Shown: positions 1-8,817, numbered from the stretch's first letter. The stretch is DNA of 64,000 bases from JAKLKS01 sp964370855 (GCA_964370855.1 CAYJMF010000002.1:153022-217021); one strand, 5' to 3'. A program made the numbers and translations. The notes: generated from the sequence alone by a model not told the origin.

Positions 1-149
1 GCACCATCAAGTCCGGCCGCGAGGCCACGCTCTGCGTCTTCCAGGGCTCGCCGCTGGAGCCCCAGAGCCGCCTCGAGCACGTCTTCATCCGCGGCCGCGA
101 GGTCCCGCTCCGCAACCGGCAGACGGACCTCCTCGACGCGTGGAAGTGA
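1..149 (+). CDS. amidohydrolase family protein, C-terminal end (partial)
   Basis: Only the last 48 codons are present, read from base 3 and ending at TGA 147-149. The sequence runs TIKSGREATLCVFQG, then SPLEPQSR, then HVFIRGREV. This matches the final beta-sandwich of imidazolonepropionase-like amidohydrolases, in which a strand of the type G.DADLV.(F/W).G.PL is followed by V...F..G..V. These are metal-dependent hydrolases; substrate cannot be inferred from the tail. The stop lies 20 nt before the next ATG, so it probably heads an operon with the M55 peptidase. Truncated by the window edge. Confidence 0.6.
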   Translation, partial: TIKSGREATLCVFQGSPLEPQSRLEHVFIRGREVPLRNRQTDLLDAWK

Positions 150-169
150 GGGGAGCGATGGAGGGCGGC

Positions 170-1012
170 ATGCACGTCTTCATCTCCTGCGACATGGAGG
201 GGGCCACGGGGATCGTCCACCCCGACCAGCTCCTCAACCGCGGCTACGACTACGCGCGGGCGCGCACCTTCCTGACCGGCGACGTGGCCGCCGCCTGCGA
301 GGGGGCCCTGGCCGCGGGGGCGACCCGGGTGGTGGTCTGCGACGGGCACGGCTCCATGCGGAACCTCCTCATCGAGGAGCTCCCCGAGGCCGTCGAGGTC
401 GTGATCGGCCCCGCCTCCTCCCGCATGCTCTGCCAGTGCGAGGGTCTCGACGAGGACTTCGACGCCGTCCTGTTCGTCGGATACCACGCGCGCAACGGCA
501 CCCCCGGGGCCGTCCTCCCCCACACCTGGGTCGGCTCCCTCGTCCACGAGATCACGGTCAACGGGACGGTCTTCGGCGAGACCGCCCTCAACGCCGCCAT
601 CGCCGGCCATTTCGGCGTCCCCGTGGTGATGGTGGCCGGGGACGCGGCGGTCGTCCGCGAGGCCGGCGAGATCCTCCCCGAGGCGGAGATGGTCTCCACG
701 AAGCAGGCCGTGGGCCGGGCCTCGGCCATCTGCCGCACGCCGGGCTGGACGCGGAAGGCCATCAGGGCCGCCGCCGAGAAGGCCCTGCGGCGCAAGAGGC
801 GGCCGAAACCCTTCGTGGTGAAGACCCCCGTCGTGGTCTCCATCGGCTTCCACGACGTCCGCATGGCGGACCGCGCCATGAAGCGCCCCCTGCTGGAGCG
901 CGCGGGCCCCCGCAGCGTCGCCTTCTCCCGCCCCGACTTCCTCGACGCCGTCACCGAGGCGTGGCGGATCCTCGAGATGGTGATCGCCGAGGACCCCGAA
1001 TTCCTGAGGTAG
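170..1012 (+). CDS. M55 family D-aminopeptidase (DppA-like)
   Basis: A 280-aa protein opening MHVFISCDMEG, the M55 zinc-peptidase signature (S-x-D-x-E-G) at the very N-terminus. It also has VVCDGHGS and GYHARNGTPGAVLPHTW, which carry family metal and active-site His residues. Known M55 members such as Bacillus DppA release D-amino acids from the N-terminus of short peptides. I chose ATG 170 because it places the motif as in the family and GGAGGG lies 4 nt upstream. GTG 140 and ATG 158 are in-frame alternatives. Together with the amidohydrolase before it, the context suggests peptide or peptidoglycan-fragment turnover (inference). Confidence 0.85.
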   Translation: MHVFISCDMEGATGIVHPDQLLNRGYDYARARTFLTGDVAAACEGALAAGATRVVVCDGHGSMRNLLIEELPEAVEVVIGPASSRMLCQCEGLDEDFDAVLFVGYHARNGTPGAVLPHTWVGSLVHEITVNGTVFGETALNAAIAGHFGVPVVMVAGDAAVVREAGEILPEAEMVSTKQAVGRASAICRTPGWTRKAIRAAAEKALRRKRRPKPFVVKTPVVVSIGFHDVRMADRAMKRPLLERAGPRSVAFSRPDFLDAVTEAWRILEMVIAEDPEFLR

Positions 1013-1021
1013 AGTGGCGGG

Positions 1022-1993
1022 ATGCGGCTCCGTCCCGTCGTCCTCCCCCTGATCGTGCTCGCCGCCGCCGGCGGCCTCGTCCTCCTCGAGGGCCGGGGCG
1101 GTCCCCGGCCCGAGGCCCCGTCGGGGGACCCGCCTCCCCGCCCCGTTGCCCGGCCGGGGACGCGGGATTCCCCCCACCATCCGCAGCCCGTCCACGTGCG
1201 GACCGTGCCGCGGACCGAGTCCCTGCCCGCCACGGTCTCCGGCGGCGCGCCGGTCCCGCTCTTCAGCGACCTCCGCGCCCCTTTCGTGGAGATCCCCGTG
1301 CGCGAGGGGCAGGCGGTGCGGAGCGGCGATCTCCTCGCCCGCGCCGACGTCTCCGGCGTGCAGCGGGCCCGGGCGGAGGCGGAGAAGCGGGGAGACGCGA
1401 AGGAGGCGGCGCGCCTCGCCGCGGCCCTCGGCAAGGCGGAGATCCGCGCCCCCGTGGACGGGGTCGTCCACCGGATCCACGTCTCCCTCGGTGACATGCC
1501 GCCCCCGCCGTCGCCCTCGGGGCCCCGCCCCGTGGCGGTGCTCTACGACTGGAGGACCATGGCGCTGGAGGCCACCGTCCCGGCGGCGCTGGCCTCCCTC
1601 GCCGTCGAGGGCGCCGAGGTGCTCTACACCGTCGGCGGCCCCTTCCCCGGGCGGGGCCGCATCGAGCGCGCCGGGCCCCCCGCCGCCGACGGCTCCGTCG
1701 CCGTGACGGTGCGGCCCGGGGAGCCCCCCGGGGAGGCGCCGGAGCCGGGGGCGAAGGCGGAGATCCTCCTCCTCGCGGGGACCCACGAGTGCCTCGCGGT
1801 TCCCATGGCGGCCCTGGTGCAGGAGGGGGGGCGCACGGTGGTCTTCGAGGTCGGGATCACCGGCGACCTGACGCCGCGGCCCGTGGGGGCCGGGGTCCGG
1901 TTCCCCGACGGGTTCATCGAGATCACCGGCGTGGACCGCGGCATCTCCGTGGCGGTGTGGGAGGTGGTGGAGAAGGGCGTGGGGCGCCGGTGA
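1022..1993 (+). CDS. secreted HlyD/RND-type periplasmic adaptor-like protein
   Basis: 323 aa with an N-terminal hydrophobic segment (about residues 5-22, Leu/Val/Ala rich), so exported and possibly anchored. Residues about 85-150 form a split lipoyl-like module (FVEIPVREGQAVRSGDLLA and AEIRAPVDGVVHRIHVSLG) around a short charged helical stretch, the plan of membrane-fusion/efflux adaptors (CusB/HlyD). The helical hairpin is much shorter than in tripartite pump adaptors and no pump gene is adjacent. No Shine-Dalgarno is present; TAGAGT at 1010-1015 ends 6 nt before ATG, and its TAG is the stop of the peptidase. The stop overlaps the next GTG (1990). Role in transport is inference. Confidence 0.6.
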   Translation: MRLRPVVLPLIVLAAAGGLVLLEGRGGPRPEAPSGDPPPRPVARPGTRDSPHHPQPVHVRTVPRTESLPATVSGGAPVPLFSDLRAPFVEIPVREGQAVRSGDLLARADVSGVQRARAEAEKRGDAKEAARLAAALGKAEIRAPVDGVVHRIHVSLGDMPPPPSPSGPRPVAVLYDWRTMALEATVPAALASLAVEGAEVLYTVGGPFPGRGRIERAGPPAADGSVAVTVRPGEPPGEAPEPGAKAEILLLAGTHECLAVPMAALVQEGGRTVVFEVGITGDLTPRPVGAGVRFPDGFIEITGVDRGISVAVWEVVEKGVGRR

Positions 1994-3357
1994 GGGCCCT
2001 CGCCCTCCTCCTCGCCCTCCTGGCGGCGCCCCAGGGCTGGGAGCCCTTCCCCTCGCGCCGCGAGGTCTCTCCCGGGGGGCGCCACTACCTGGTCCTCCGC
2101 GCCGCCGAGGGGGGGACCGTCTCCTTCGAGCTCTGCCGCCGGCGGGACGGCGCCGCCCTCCTCGCCCCGGCCCGCTCGCTCCCCGTGACGGCGAGCCCCG
2201 CGGAGAAGCCCCCGGACATCGGCCGCGATCCCGCCGACGCCCTCCTCTCCTCGGGCACGCTGCCCCAGCCCCCCTTCCAGGTGCGCGTCCTCGACGGGCG
2301 GCCGGGGGCGGTGCTGTTCGAGCGCTACGGGCACCTCGGCTCCGGCGACGCCCTCTCCCTCCTCGGGCCCGACGGGAAGCCGGCCTGGCGGCTCGGCCTC
2401 GCGGACCTCTTCAAGGAGGAGGCCGTCGCCGGGTTCCCGCGCAACGGGAGGGACGTGATCTGGTTCCAGGCCTGGTGGGTGGACGAGGCGCGGGGGCGCA
2501 TCGTGCTCGTGACGCAGGGGGACCGGTTCGGCGAGGTGGACCTCGGGAACGGGAAGGTGCGCGCCGCCGACGCCGGCATCCTCCGGACGCGCCTGCGGAC
2601 GGGCCCCGAGGGGGACCGGCTCGAGGCGTGGGATCTGGCGGCGCGCCTGCGGCCGGCGGGGGCCGAGGAGGACGCGAAGGCGGTGGCCCCGGACGCCGCC
2701 GAGCCCCGTGGCATCCGCCTGCGGGCGGCCCTCCTCCTCCACCGCGCCGGGCTCCCCTCGCCGGCGGCGGACCTCTTCCGCGCGGCGGCCCCGCGGACGG
2801 AGCCCCTCGAGATCCGCGTCTTCGCCTGGCGGTGGATGGGGGAGGTGCTGGGGGAGAGAGCGATCCCGCTGCTCCGCGACGCGCTCCGCGGCGAGGCCGA
2901 CGAGGCGTGGCGGCCGGCGCTGGCCGGCTTCGCCGACGTGGGGGAGGCGGCGGTCCCGGTCCTCGCGGCCATGGTCGGGGAGAAGGAGCAGCACCTCGAC
3001 TACCGCGGGGGGGCGGCCGGCGCCCTCGCCTCCATCGCGTCGCCGAAGGCGCTGGACGCGCTCTGGAGGGCGGCCGGGGAATTCGACCCGGAGCGGGACG
3101 AGTTCCACTTCGTGCCGCTGTCGGCGCTGGAGGCGGTGATCGCCATCGATCCGCCGGACCTGCGGGAGCGGCTCCTCGGGATGCTCCGGAAGGGCACCCC
3201 CATCGACGGCAAGGTCGCCGGCTGGTTCGTGGACCACCCCGGGGCCGACGCCGTGGAACCGCTCCGCGCCATGGCCGGACGCTGGGGGGAGTTCTCCTGG
3301 GAGCGCAAGCGCGCGCTGGCGGCGCTGAAGGCGTGCGGGGCAGGCACGCCGAAGTAG
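1990..3357 (+). CDS. secreted HEAT-repeat protein
   Basis: 455 aa starting at GTG 1990, which overlaps the TGA of the adaptor gene, so the two are probably translationally coupled. The first 15 residues (RALALLLALLAAPQG) are a signal peptide. Residues about 20-230 are beta-rich, with no family recognised. Residues about 235-450 are alpha-helical repeats with HEAT/PBS-lyase character (repeated A..L...G...AVPVL and ALA..A pattern). Likely extracytoplasmic and protein-binding. Its partner may be the adaptor upstream; no enzymatic motif is visible. Confidence 0.65.
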   Translation: MRALALLLALLAAPQGWEPFPSRREVSPGGRHYLVLRAAEGGTVSFELCRRRDGAALLAPARSLPVTASPAEKPPDIGRDPADALLSSGTLPQPPFQVRVLDGRPGAVLFERYGHLGSGDALSLLGPDGKPAWRLGLADLFKEEAVAGFPRNGRDVIWFQAWWVDEARGRIVLVTQGDRFGEVDLGNGKVRAADAGILRTRLRTGPEGDRLEAWDLAARLRPAGAEEDAKAVAPDAAEPRGIRLRAALLLHRAGLPSPAADLFRAAAPRTEPLEIRVFAWRWMGEVLGERAIPLLRDALRGEADEAWRPALAGFADVGEAAVPVLAAMVGEKEQHLDYRGGAAGALASIASPKALDALWRAAGEFDPERDEFHFVPLSALEAVIAIDPPDLRERLLGMLRKGTPIDGKVAGWFVDHPGADAVEPLRAMAGRWGEFSWERKRALAALKACGAGTPK

Positions 3358-3387
3358 GATGGCCGCCGGGGTCCCCCGGGGCCCCGA

Positions 3388-3396
3388 TGCTAGAAT
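3388..3396 (+). promoter_or_regulatory. extended -10 promoter of hicBA
   Basis: TGC followed by TAGAAT gives an extended -10 element (TGnTANAAT) about 21 nt before the hicB ATG, leaving room for the GGAGG ribosome site at 3409-3413. No good -35 hexamer is visible, as is common for extended -10 promoters. Confidence 0.45.
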
Positions 3397-3417
3397 CCCG
3401 CCTGACCTGGAGGATCG

Positions 3418-3657
3418 ATGATCACCGAGTACGTGCAGTGCGGCCTCAGGAAGGCCCGCTACGACAAGTTGGAGGACGGGACCTTCGTCGCCGAGGTCCC
3501 GGGGCTGCGCGGCGTCCTATCGACGGGTGCGAGCCTCGAGGAGTGCCGGGAGAACCTCGGCGCCGTCATCGAGGAGTGGGTGCTCGTGCGCGTTTCGCGG
3601 GGCCTCAAGGTCCCCGCCCTCGGCGGCATCGAGGTGGCGGTCACCGGCAGGCGCTGA
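3418..3657 (+). CDS. hicB: HicB-family antitoxin
   Basis: 79 aa. The fold signature is the HicB pattern: a short strand, then DGTFVAEVPGLRGVLSTGASLEECRENL, then a helix ending in IEEWV. HicB proteins have a partial RNase-H-like fold, neutralise the HicA mRNA interferase and often repress their own promoter. No C-terminal DNA-binding domain is visible in this short version. GGAGG lies 5 nt before ATG. The stop overlaps the ATG of hicA (TGATG at 3655-3659). The order antitoxin-toxin is the reverse of the more common hicA-hicB order seen at 58401-58801. Confidence 0.85.
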   Translation: MITEYVQCGLRKARYDKLEDGTFVAEVPGLRGVLSTGASLEECRENLGAVIEEWVLVRVSRGLKVPALGGIEVAVTGRR

Positions 3658-3875
3658 TGCCTCCCTGGGGTCCCCTGCCCCGGCGCCGATTGGTGAAGGC
3701 CCTGCGCACACCGGGCTTCGAGGGACCGTTCTCCGGCGGGAGGCACGAGTTCATGGTCCGGGGAGACCTCGTCCTCACGATCCCGAACCCTCACGGCGGG
3801 GACATCGGGATCGGCCTCCTCGCGCGCCTCCTGAAACAGGCCGGCGTCGGCCGCAGGGAGTGGGAACGGGCCTGA
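3657..3875 (+). CDS. hicA: HicA-family mRNA interferase toxin
   Basis: 72 aa, ATG overlapping the hicB stop by one base. It carries the HicA double-stranded-RNA-binding-like core: RRLVKALRTPGFEGPFSGGRHEFM, with the conserved His in GGRHEFM, then LTIPNPHGGDIGIGLLARLLKQAG. HicA toxins are ribosome-independent RNases cleaving mRNA, and that His is catalytic in the family. The core looks complete, so the toxin is probably active. Convergent with the lipoprotein gene downstream. Confidence 0.85.
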   Translation: MPPWGPLPRRRLVKALRTPGFEGPFSGGRHEFMVRGDLVLTIPNPHGGDIGIGLLARLLKQAGVGRREWERA

Positions 3876-3991
3876 GCACCGTTCCGCCGGGTGGCCCGCG
3901 CCGTCGCCGCCACGGATGGAGTCTCCTCGATCGGGACACGTGCCAGCGGCTCCTCACCGCCAGGCGGAGCCGATGCGGAGGGGAAGCAGGG

Positions 3992-4015
3992 GGGGCGCGA
4001 GGCTTCCGGCGCCCC
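3992..4015. terminator. GC hairpin between convergent genes
   Basis: GGGGCGC (3992-3998) and GCGCCCC (4009-4015) form a 7-bp stem with a 10-nt loop. It abuts the stop codon of the minus-strand lipoprotein gene (4015-4017). There is no long T-run on either side, so intrinsic termination is only possible, not certain. The rest of 3876-3991 shows nothing recognisable. Confidence 0.35.
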
Positions 4016-4617
4016 TACTCGACCCGGGCCACCCTGTCGCCGACCTTGATGTCCGACTTCCGGAAGGCCTTTCCGTCCACCCTCTTGAGCACGGCCGACG
4101 CCTTGTCCTCGAACACCTTGTCCACGACGACCACCGCGACGAACTGGTCCCCCCGGTACACGGTCAGCTCGTCGGCCGTCTTCACCCCCTGCCGGGAGCC
4201 GACGGAGACGAGGTAGATGCCTATCCTGGCGTCGACCGCGAGGACCTTCGCATCAACGGGGAGGCGGGTGGGGTCCCCTTCCGGGACGGGGGCGGGATCG
4301 GGGACCGGTTTCTTCGACTCATCGAGGAGCGAGCGGAGGCGGGACACCTCGATCTTCAACCCGAGCTGCTCCCCCCGAAGGCCGGCTAGCTCCAGGAGCA
4401 GAGACTGGTTCTCTCCACGCAACTCCGCCATGCCCTTCTTCAGGGATTTCAACTCCGCCTGCCGGGACGCGAGGTCCCCCTCGAGGCGATCCACCCGCCC
4501 GCGAAGTTCCCGGACTTCCTCGACTGTCGGGGGGGCCGGAGCGGTGTCGGCCGAGGAGGCGCAGCCGGCGGCGAGAATCGGCAGGAGTAGCAGGAGACCG
4601 GTTCCGATGCGCAGCAT
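4015..4617 (-). CDS. coiled-coil lipoprotein with C-terminal SH3-like domain
   Basis: 200 aa. ATG at 4617 has GGAGGAGG just upstream on the minus strand. The N-terminus ends in a lipobox (LLPILAAGC), so it is exported and lipidated. Residues about 28-100 are a heptad-rich coiled coil (VEEVRELRGRVDRLEGDL and following). The last 70 residues (VDAKVLAVDARIGIYLVSVG, then VYRGDQFVAVVVVDKV and GDRVARVE) resemble the small beta-barrel found at the end of many planctomycete coiled-coil lipoproteins. A structural or cell-envelope role is likely; no catalytic residues are seen. Confidence 0.75.
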   Translation of the reverse strand: MLRIGTGLLLLLPILAAGCASSADTAPAPPTVEEVRELRGRVDRLEGDLASRQAELKSLKKGMAELRGENQSLLLELAGLRGEQLGLKIEVSRLRSLLDESKKPVPDPAPVPEGDPTRLPVDAKVLAVDARIGIYLVSVGSRQGVKTADELTVYRGDQFVAVVVVDKVFEDKASAVLKRVDGKAFRKSDIKVGDRVARVE

Positions 4618-4667
4618 CCGTCCTCCTCCCTGGGGCCCGAACGCGACTTTCCTCCTGAACCTGCCGG

Positions 4668-5360
4668 CTAGGGTGTTTGCCTGGCTGCCCGCCTGTACCT
4701 CGCGACGTACTCCCGGGCAACGTCGGACATGGGTGTCTTCTCGAAGCAGGAGAACCAGACCTCGTTCTCCACCCAGAACCGGCCCATGAACTCCTCGAAG
4801 GACCCGGCGCAATAGATGATCTCGCTCGGATCAGGAGGCTCGTCGTCCCACGGCTCATTCGCGGCGCCGTAGAAGCACGGGGACGACACGACGGCATGAT
4901 CCGATCCGTCGCGCGAGAGGTAGAGGTACCAGAACAAGCACCCCTGGGAGTCCGCCAGGAAGCGAACGAGGAAGCCCGTCCCGATGGGTGAGGGGACCGG
5001 CTCGGGGCACACCCAGAGGTAGCAGAGCGTATTCGACCGGACACGAGACCAGAGCGCGGGCGACGAGATGAAAGCGACGAAGGCGGTGGGCAGCGACACG
5101 TTCTGGCGATGCGCGGCGCCCTCCAGCCGACGGAGAGAGTTCGCGTTGGCGGCTTCACCCTCCTTCCCGATGTTCTCTCCCTGTTCGGGTGCCGACACGA
5201 GCCATGCGAAGTCACCCCGGAGTTCGAAGGGAAGTTTGGGAAGGTCTTCGAACTTGTACCGGCCATAGGTGGCAACGTCCGGCCTGACCTCCCCGAGTCC
5301 CGCGTTCTCCAACCCGAAGCCCCACCAGTGGCAGGGGAACGGCGAATCGCTGGATCTCAT
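4668..5360 (-). CDS. hypothetical protein, SMI1/KNR4-like C-terminus
   Basis: 230 aa from the ATG at 5360; an in-frame extension to 5531 is possible but would run into the start of the divergent gene at 5470. The C-terminal part contains an acidic stretch and SFEEFMGRFWVENEVWF, reminiscent of the end of SMI1/KNR4 (SUKH) immunity-type proteins, which commonly finish with a F.EF..R.W.E..IW motif. The middle has several Cys and aromatic residues (LCYLWVCPEP). No signal peptide. Divergent from the gene at 5470. Family assignment is tentative. Confidence 0.45.
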   Translation of the reverse strand: MRSSDSPFPCHWWGFGLENAGLGEVRPDVATYGRYKFEDLPKLPFELRGDFAWLVSAPEQGENIGKEGEAANANSLRRLEGAAHRQNVSLPTAFVAFISSPALWSRVRSNTLCYLWVCPEPVPSPIGTGFLVRFLADSQGCLFWYLYLSRDGSDHAVVSSPCFYGAANEPWDDEPPDPSEIIYCAGSFEEFMGRFWVENEVWFSCFEKTPMSDVAREYVARYRRAARQTP

Positions 5361-5469
5361 GGCGTCCGGCAGGATACCGATGCAATGGGTCCGAGACCAA
5401 GTGCAGAGATGCTGGCTTGGATCTGAGGTCCCAGTCGCGACCTGCCCTGCGGGTGCTACCCTTTCGGGA

Positions 5470-5904
5470 ATGAGCGCGAGCGGCGGGTTCGAAGCGGTCC
5501 ACTGCATCCTGGACTGGTACGACGGGGCCATCCTCGGGGTGGCGGACTTCGGCGGTCGCCCTCACGTCTTCGAGCGAGAGCCCGATGAGGACGATAGTGC
5601 TGTTCCGGCATACCTGCTGAGCCCCGTCGCCGAGGACGTCTTCGCGCTTGCCATGGAAGATTGGAGAATCTGGTTGCGGTGGGAGGCGGCCTTCCATGAG
5701 CGCCGGGCGACGATCGACAGCCACCCGGCGCTTCCAGCGGATCGTGCCCGTCACGAGGAGATCCAGCGAAACCTGGCTGGACGCCTCGCAGTAGACCGCC
5801 ATTCCGCGCTGCGAGCCCGGGCCGAGTTCAAGGTGGGGGAAGGTCAAAGTCGCTCCGCAGGTCAATTCCGAAAGCACGAAGTGCGGTGGCATGAGGTTCA
5901 GTAG
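5470..5904 (+). CDS. conserved hypothetical protein
   Basis: 144 aa. The start at ATG 5470 is preceded by TGC-TACCCT (extended -10) ending 7 nt before it and no Shine-Dalgarno, which suggests a leaderless mRNA. The sequence has a compact alpha/beta look: AVHCILDWYDGAILGVADFGGRPHVFE, then ALAMEDWRIWLRWEAAFH, then SHPALPADRARHEEI. I recall this plan from uncharacterised proteins of many bacteria, without known function. Divergent from the SMI1-like gene. A hairpin overlaps its stop. Confidence 0.55.
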   Translation: MSASGGFEAVHCILDWYDGAILGVADFGGRPHVFEREPDEDDSAVPAYLLSPVAEDVFALAMEDWRIWLRWEAAFHERRATIDSHPALPADRARHEEIQRNLAGRLAVDRHSALRARAEFKVGEGQSRSAGQFRKHEVRWHEVQ

Positions 5905-5934
5905 GGTTGCGAGTGGGTGCCCGCCAGCAACCCT
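5903..5934 (+). terminator. hairpin at the stop of the 5470 gene
   Basis: AGGGTTGC (5903-5910) pairs with GCAACCCT (5927-5934), with a smaller TGGG/CCCG helix inside the 16-nt loop, followed by TTTC. The stem begins inside the stop codon, so it is probably a terminator. The same GGGTTGC/GCAACCC heptamer recurs four times in 12347-12495. Confidence 0.5.
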
Positions 5935-5978
5935 TTCGCGAACCAGCCCGTCACCTCCGCCGCCGACACCGGCGGGAT

Positions 5979-8705
5979 TCAATCCTCGGGGACCTCGAGT
6001 ACGAGGTCCTTCCCTGCTCCCGCCTCGAACGCACCCAGCGGGAGCGACCGATCCGATCCCCGCGGCCGAAGGTCCAGACGCCACTTCCCCGCCGGCAGCA
6101 GGCGTTCCCAGAAGGTGGCCCCTTCACTTAGCCCGCACTCCCTCGTCTCGCCCGTCGCCTCATGGACCAGGCGGATGGTCCCCTCGCCGGTCCAGGGGAG
6201 CCCCCTGCGGTCGACGAGCCTCCCGCCGAGGGAGAGGCCCTTGCGGATCTTCAACTCGACGCGGGCCCCCGCGGCGAGCGGCTCGGGAGCATCCGCCGGG
6301 TAGTACTCCCCTTCCGGTCCCGACGCTATCACCCGGTACTTCCAGGGACCGAGGCCGGTGACCCGGAACTCGCCCTGGCCGTCGGTGCGTGCGTATCGCC
6401 GCGCACCCGGCTCCCTCTCGCCGGAATCCGCGGCGGTCGCGGTGATCTCCGCCCCCCTGACGGGGAGCCCCGAATCGGCGTCCAGCACCCGTCCCGAAAG
6501 GGCGCCACCCCTCCTGAGCGGCAGGACGACATCCCGGGCTCCGGCCTCGACCCCCAGGACCCACTCGCCGAGGTGCGCCTCTCCCTGCCTGATCCTCAGG
6601 TCCCACTTCGTTCCCGGGGGAAGGGGCCGCGTGGAGAACGTCCCGTCGTTTCGAACCATGCCTTCGCGGACGGCGATCTCCTTCTCCCCGCCAGAATCGC
6701 CACCTCTCCGCATCTCGAACCCCTGGACTTCGCTGAAGCCGTGGGATCTTCCCTCGTCGTCGAGAACCCGTCCGTGGATCACGAGCCCCCTCGATATCGG
6801 GATCCGAAGGTCGGCGCTCCCGGTTCGGACCCCGCCGGACTTGCCCGGCAGCCACGGCGAAGGGGGCTCCGCCGTGACCTCGTACCCGCCCTCCTCGAGC
6901 CCCGTGATGACGAAGGTCCCGTCCACCCGGGTCACGGAACGACCGCGCCTGCCCTGACCCGCGGCGTGGACCGGCACGTTTCCCGGGAAGGGGAGGCCCT
7001 CGTCCGTGACGACCCGACCCGAGAGAGTGAATCCCCGGGGGAGCCGGATCACCACGGGGGAGGCCCCCGGACGACACTTCCCGGCGTCTCGGGGTGCCTG
7101 CTCCCCGCGCCGGGCATTCCACGGCTCCGCCGTCTCGAGGCTCCATGTGCCCTCGGCGAGGCCCGGGATGAGGAACTCCCCTTCCGGACCCGTCGTTGCG
7201 AGCGCGCCGCGCGCGACGGAGGGCCGGTCCCGCCCCCACCGTTCGGGCCAGGCCGTGACGACGAGGCCGGCCGCGGAGCCGCCGTCACGGAGGACTCGGC
7301 CCGAGATGGCCGAGGCAGGCCCCAGGGTCACGTGGACGGGCTCGCCGCCGGCCGTTCCCGACTCCGTCGCGTCCGCGAAGCCCCTGGCGAAGACCCGGAC
7401 GAGGGTCATGCCGGGGGGGAGTTCGGGGATCCGGAACTCCCCGTTCTCCCCCGTGACGGCCGCGACGGGAGTCTCCTGGTAGTTCCAGTCCCGCAGCCGC
7501 ACCTCTCCCGAGGGGCCGAGGAGAACGTAGGCGCCGGGCACGGGCTTCCCTGAAGGCGAGATCACGACACCACGGAGGACGGCAGACGGCCCGTACGGAG
7601 CGGGCTCGGCGCCGGGGCCCGCCACCGGGACGGGGGGCTCGAAGGTCCGGGGGAGGCGGGAGGATCGCCGCAGATCCTCCCCGAGCCGTGTCTGCTCGGA
7701 AAGCCTTCGATCCCGCTCTTCCTCCCCGGGAGGTGACTTGCGGAGGACCAAGGTGCGGGAGACCTCCCTCCCCTCGTCCTGCCAGACGACGCACTCGCCG
7801 GGGGCGGGCGGGAAGCCCCTGTCGCGCGTCGCCGCCAGGTTCCGGAATCCCCCGAGAGGCGCGAACCCCGGGGCCCACGCGGTCAGGTCTCCGTGGCATC
7901 CCGGCTGGACCTGGAGTGCGACGGAACCATCCGCCGCGGTGGTTGCGATCTCGGCGGGCACGATCGCATTGGCCAGGTCCCGTTGGAAGGAGACCGTCGC
8001 ACCGGAAATGGCCGTGCCGTCCTCCTCCGCGACGCGCACCCGGATCGTCCGGCCCCGGGTGATCCGGATCTCCCGTTCAACCGGCTCTCCGGCGGCCAGC
8101 GGAGGGGAACCGCCCGTCCACTCGTATCCGTCGGGGACCGGGGATCGCAGGTACCCCTCCCTCTCGACCCCCACCTTCCCGAAGTCGAGGCCGGAGCCGA
8201 AGAGGAAGCCCGGCGGGAGGTCGTCGAGATCGATCCGGCCGTCGGTGCCGCTTGTGGCCTCGACGCTCGCACCGGAGGGGAACATGCCCGGCAGCCGGAT
8301 CCCGAACCGGACCAGCGCTCCGGCGACCGGCTCCCCCGAGTCGTCGTCCACGACACGGGCGCGGATTCCGGCCCCGCCCGGGAGTTCGATGTCGAGGGAG
8401 GCTGGCCCCGGCATCCGGATCGCCATCGACCCGAAGAGAACGCGACCCCGGCGGAGCGAGAGGTGGAGCGACTTTCTCGGGAGGCCCTCGAGCCGATAGC
8501 GCCCATCCCCACCCGTCACCGCGCACGCCCCACCGCACTCCACGACCACGCCGGCGAGAGCGCTTCCATCGGGCGCACGAATGCTGCCTTCGAGAACGAA
8601 CGGCTTCGGGGAGGACGCGGGGCTCTCCCCGGCGATCCCCGTCGGAAGCCCGAGAGACAGGCACAGAAGGAGAAGCCCGGGGGAAGACCGTCCGCCGATC
8701 CTCAT
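5979..8705 (-). CDS. secreted protein of tandem carboxypeptidase-regulatory-like domains
   Basis: 908 aa from ATG 8705, with GGGAGG 4 nt upstream. Residues 1-27 are a signal peptide (GLLLLCLSLGLPTGIAG). The rest is about nine Ig-like beta-sandwich repeats of the carboxypeptidase D regulatory type, each starting like SGRVLDADSGLPVRGAEI and later holding DGRF or GEFR, then LPPG. The repeats begin near residues 35, 110, 240, 375, 460 and so on. Such domains are non-catalytic and occur in surface adhesins and transport or signalling partners. There is no TM anchor or sorting signal at the C-terminus. The same domain type is fused to the sigma factors at 39261-46632. Confidence 0.8.
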   Translation of the reverse strand: MRIGGRSSPGLLLLCLSLGLPTGIAGESPASSPKPFVLEGSIRAPDGSALAGVVVECGGACAVTGGDGRYRLEGLPRKSLHLSLRRGRVLFGSMAIRMPGPASLDIELPGGAGIRARVVDDDSGEPVAGALVRFGIRLPGMFPSGASVEATSGTDGRIDLDDLPPGFLFGSGLDFGKVGVEREGYLRSPVPDGYEWTGGSPPLAAGEPVEREIRITRGRTIRVRVAEEDGTAISGATVSFQRDLANAIVPAEIATTAADGSVALQVQPGCHGDLTAWAPGFAPLGGFRNLAATRDRGFPPAPGECVVWQDEGREVSRTLVLRKSPPGEEERDRRLSEQTRLGEDLRRSSRLPRTFEPPVPVAGPGAEPAPYGPSAVLRGVVISPSGKPVPGAYVLLGPSGEVRLRDWNYQETPVAAVTGENGEFRIPELPPGMTLVRVFARGFADATESGTAGGEPVHVTLGPASAISGRVLRDGGSAAGLVVTAWPERWGRDRPSVARGALATTGPEGEFLIPGLAEGTWSLETAEPWNARRGEQAPRDAGKCRPGASPVVIRLPRGFTLSGRVVTDEGLPFPGNVPVHAAGQGRRGRSVTRVDGTFVITGLEEGGYEVTAEPPSPWLPGKSGGVRTGSADLRIPISRGLVIHGRVLDDEGRSHGFSEVQGFEMRRGGDSGGEKEIAVREGMVRNDGTFSTRPLPPGTKWDLRIRQGEAHLGEWVLGVEAGARDVVLPLRRGGALSGRVLDADSGLPVRGAEITATAADSGEREPGARRYARTDGQGEFRVTGLGPWKYRVIASGPEGEYYPADAPEPLAAGARVELKIRKGLSLGGRLVDRRGLPWTGEGTIRLVHEATGETRECGLSEGATFWERLLPAGKWRLDLRPRGSDRSLPLGAFEAGAGKDLVLEVPED

Positions 8706-8817
8706 CGTGCCTCCCGTCATCGCCGCAGGCCTTCCCGTGTACACCACCGTCGCGATCCGTTGGACGCGATGTGGGCCGCACGAGGTTTCTGAGGTGGATG
8801 ATAGCCGTCAACCGCGG

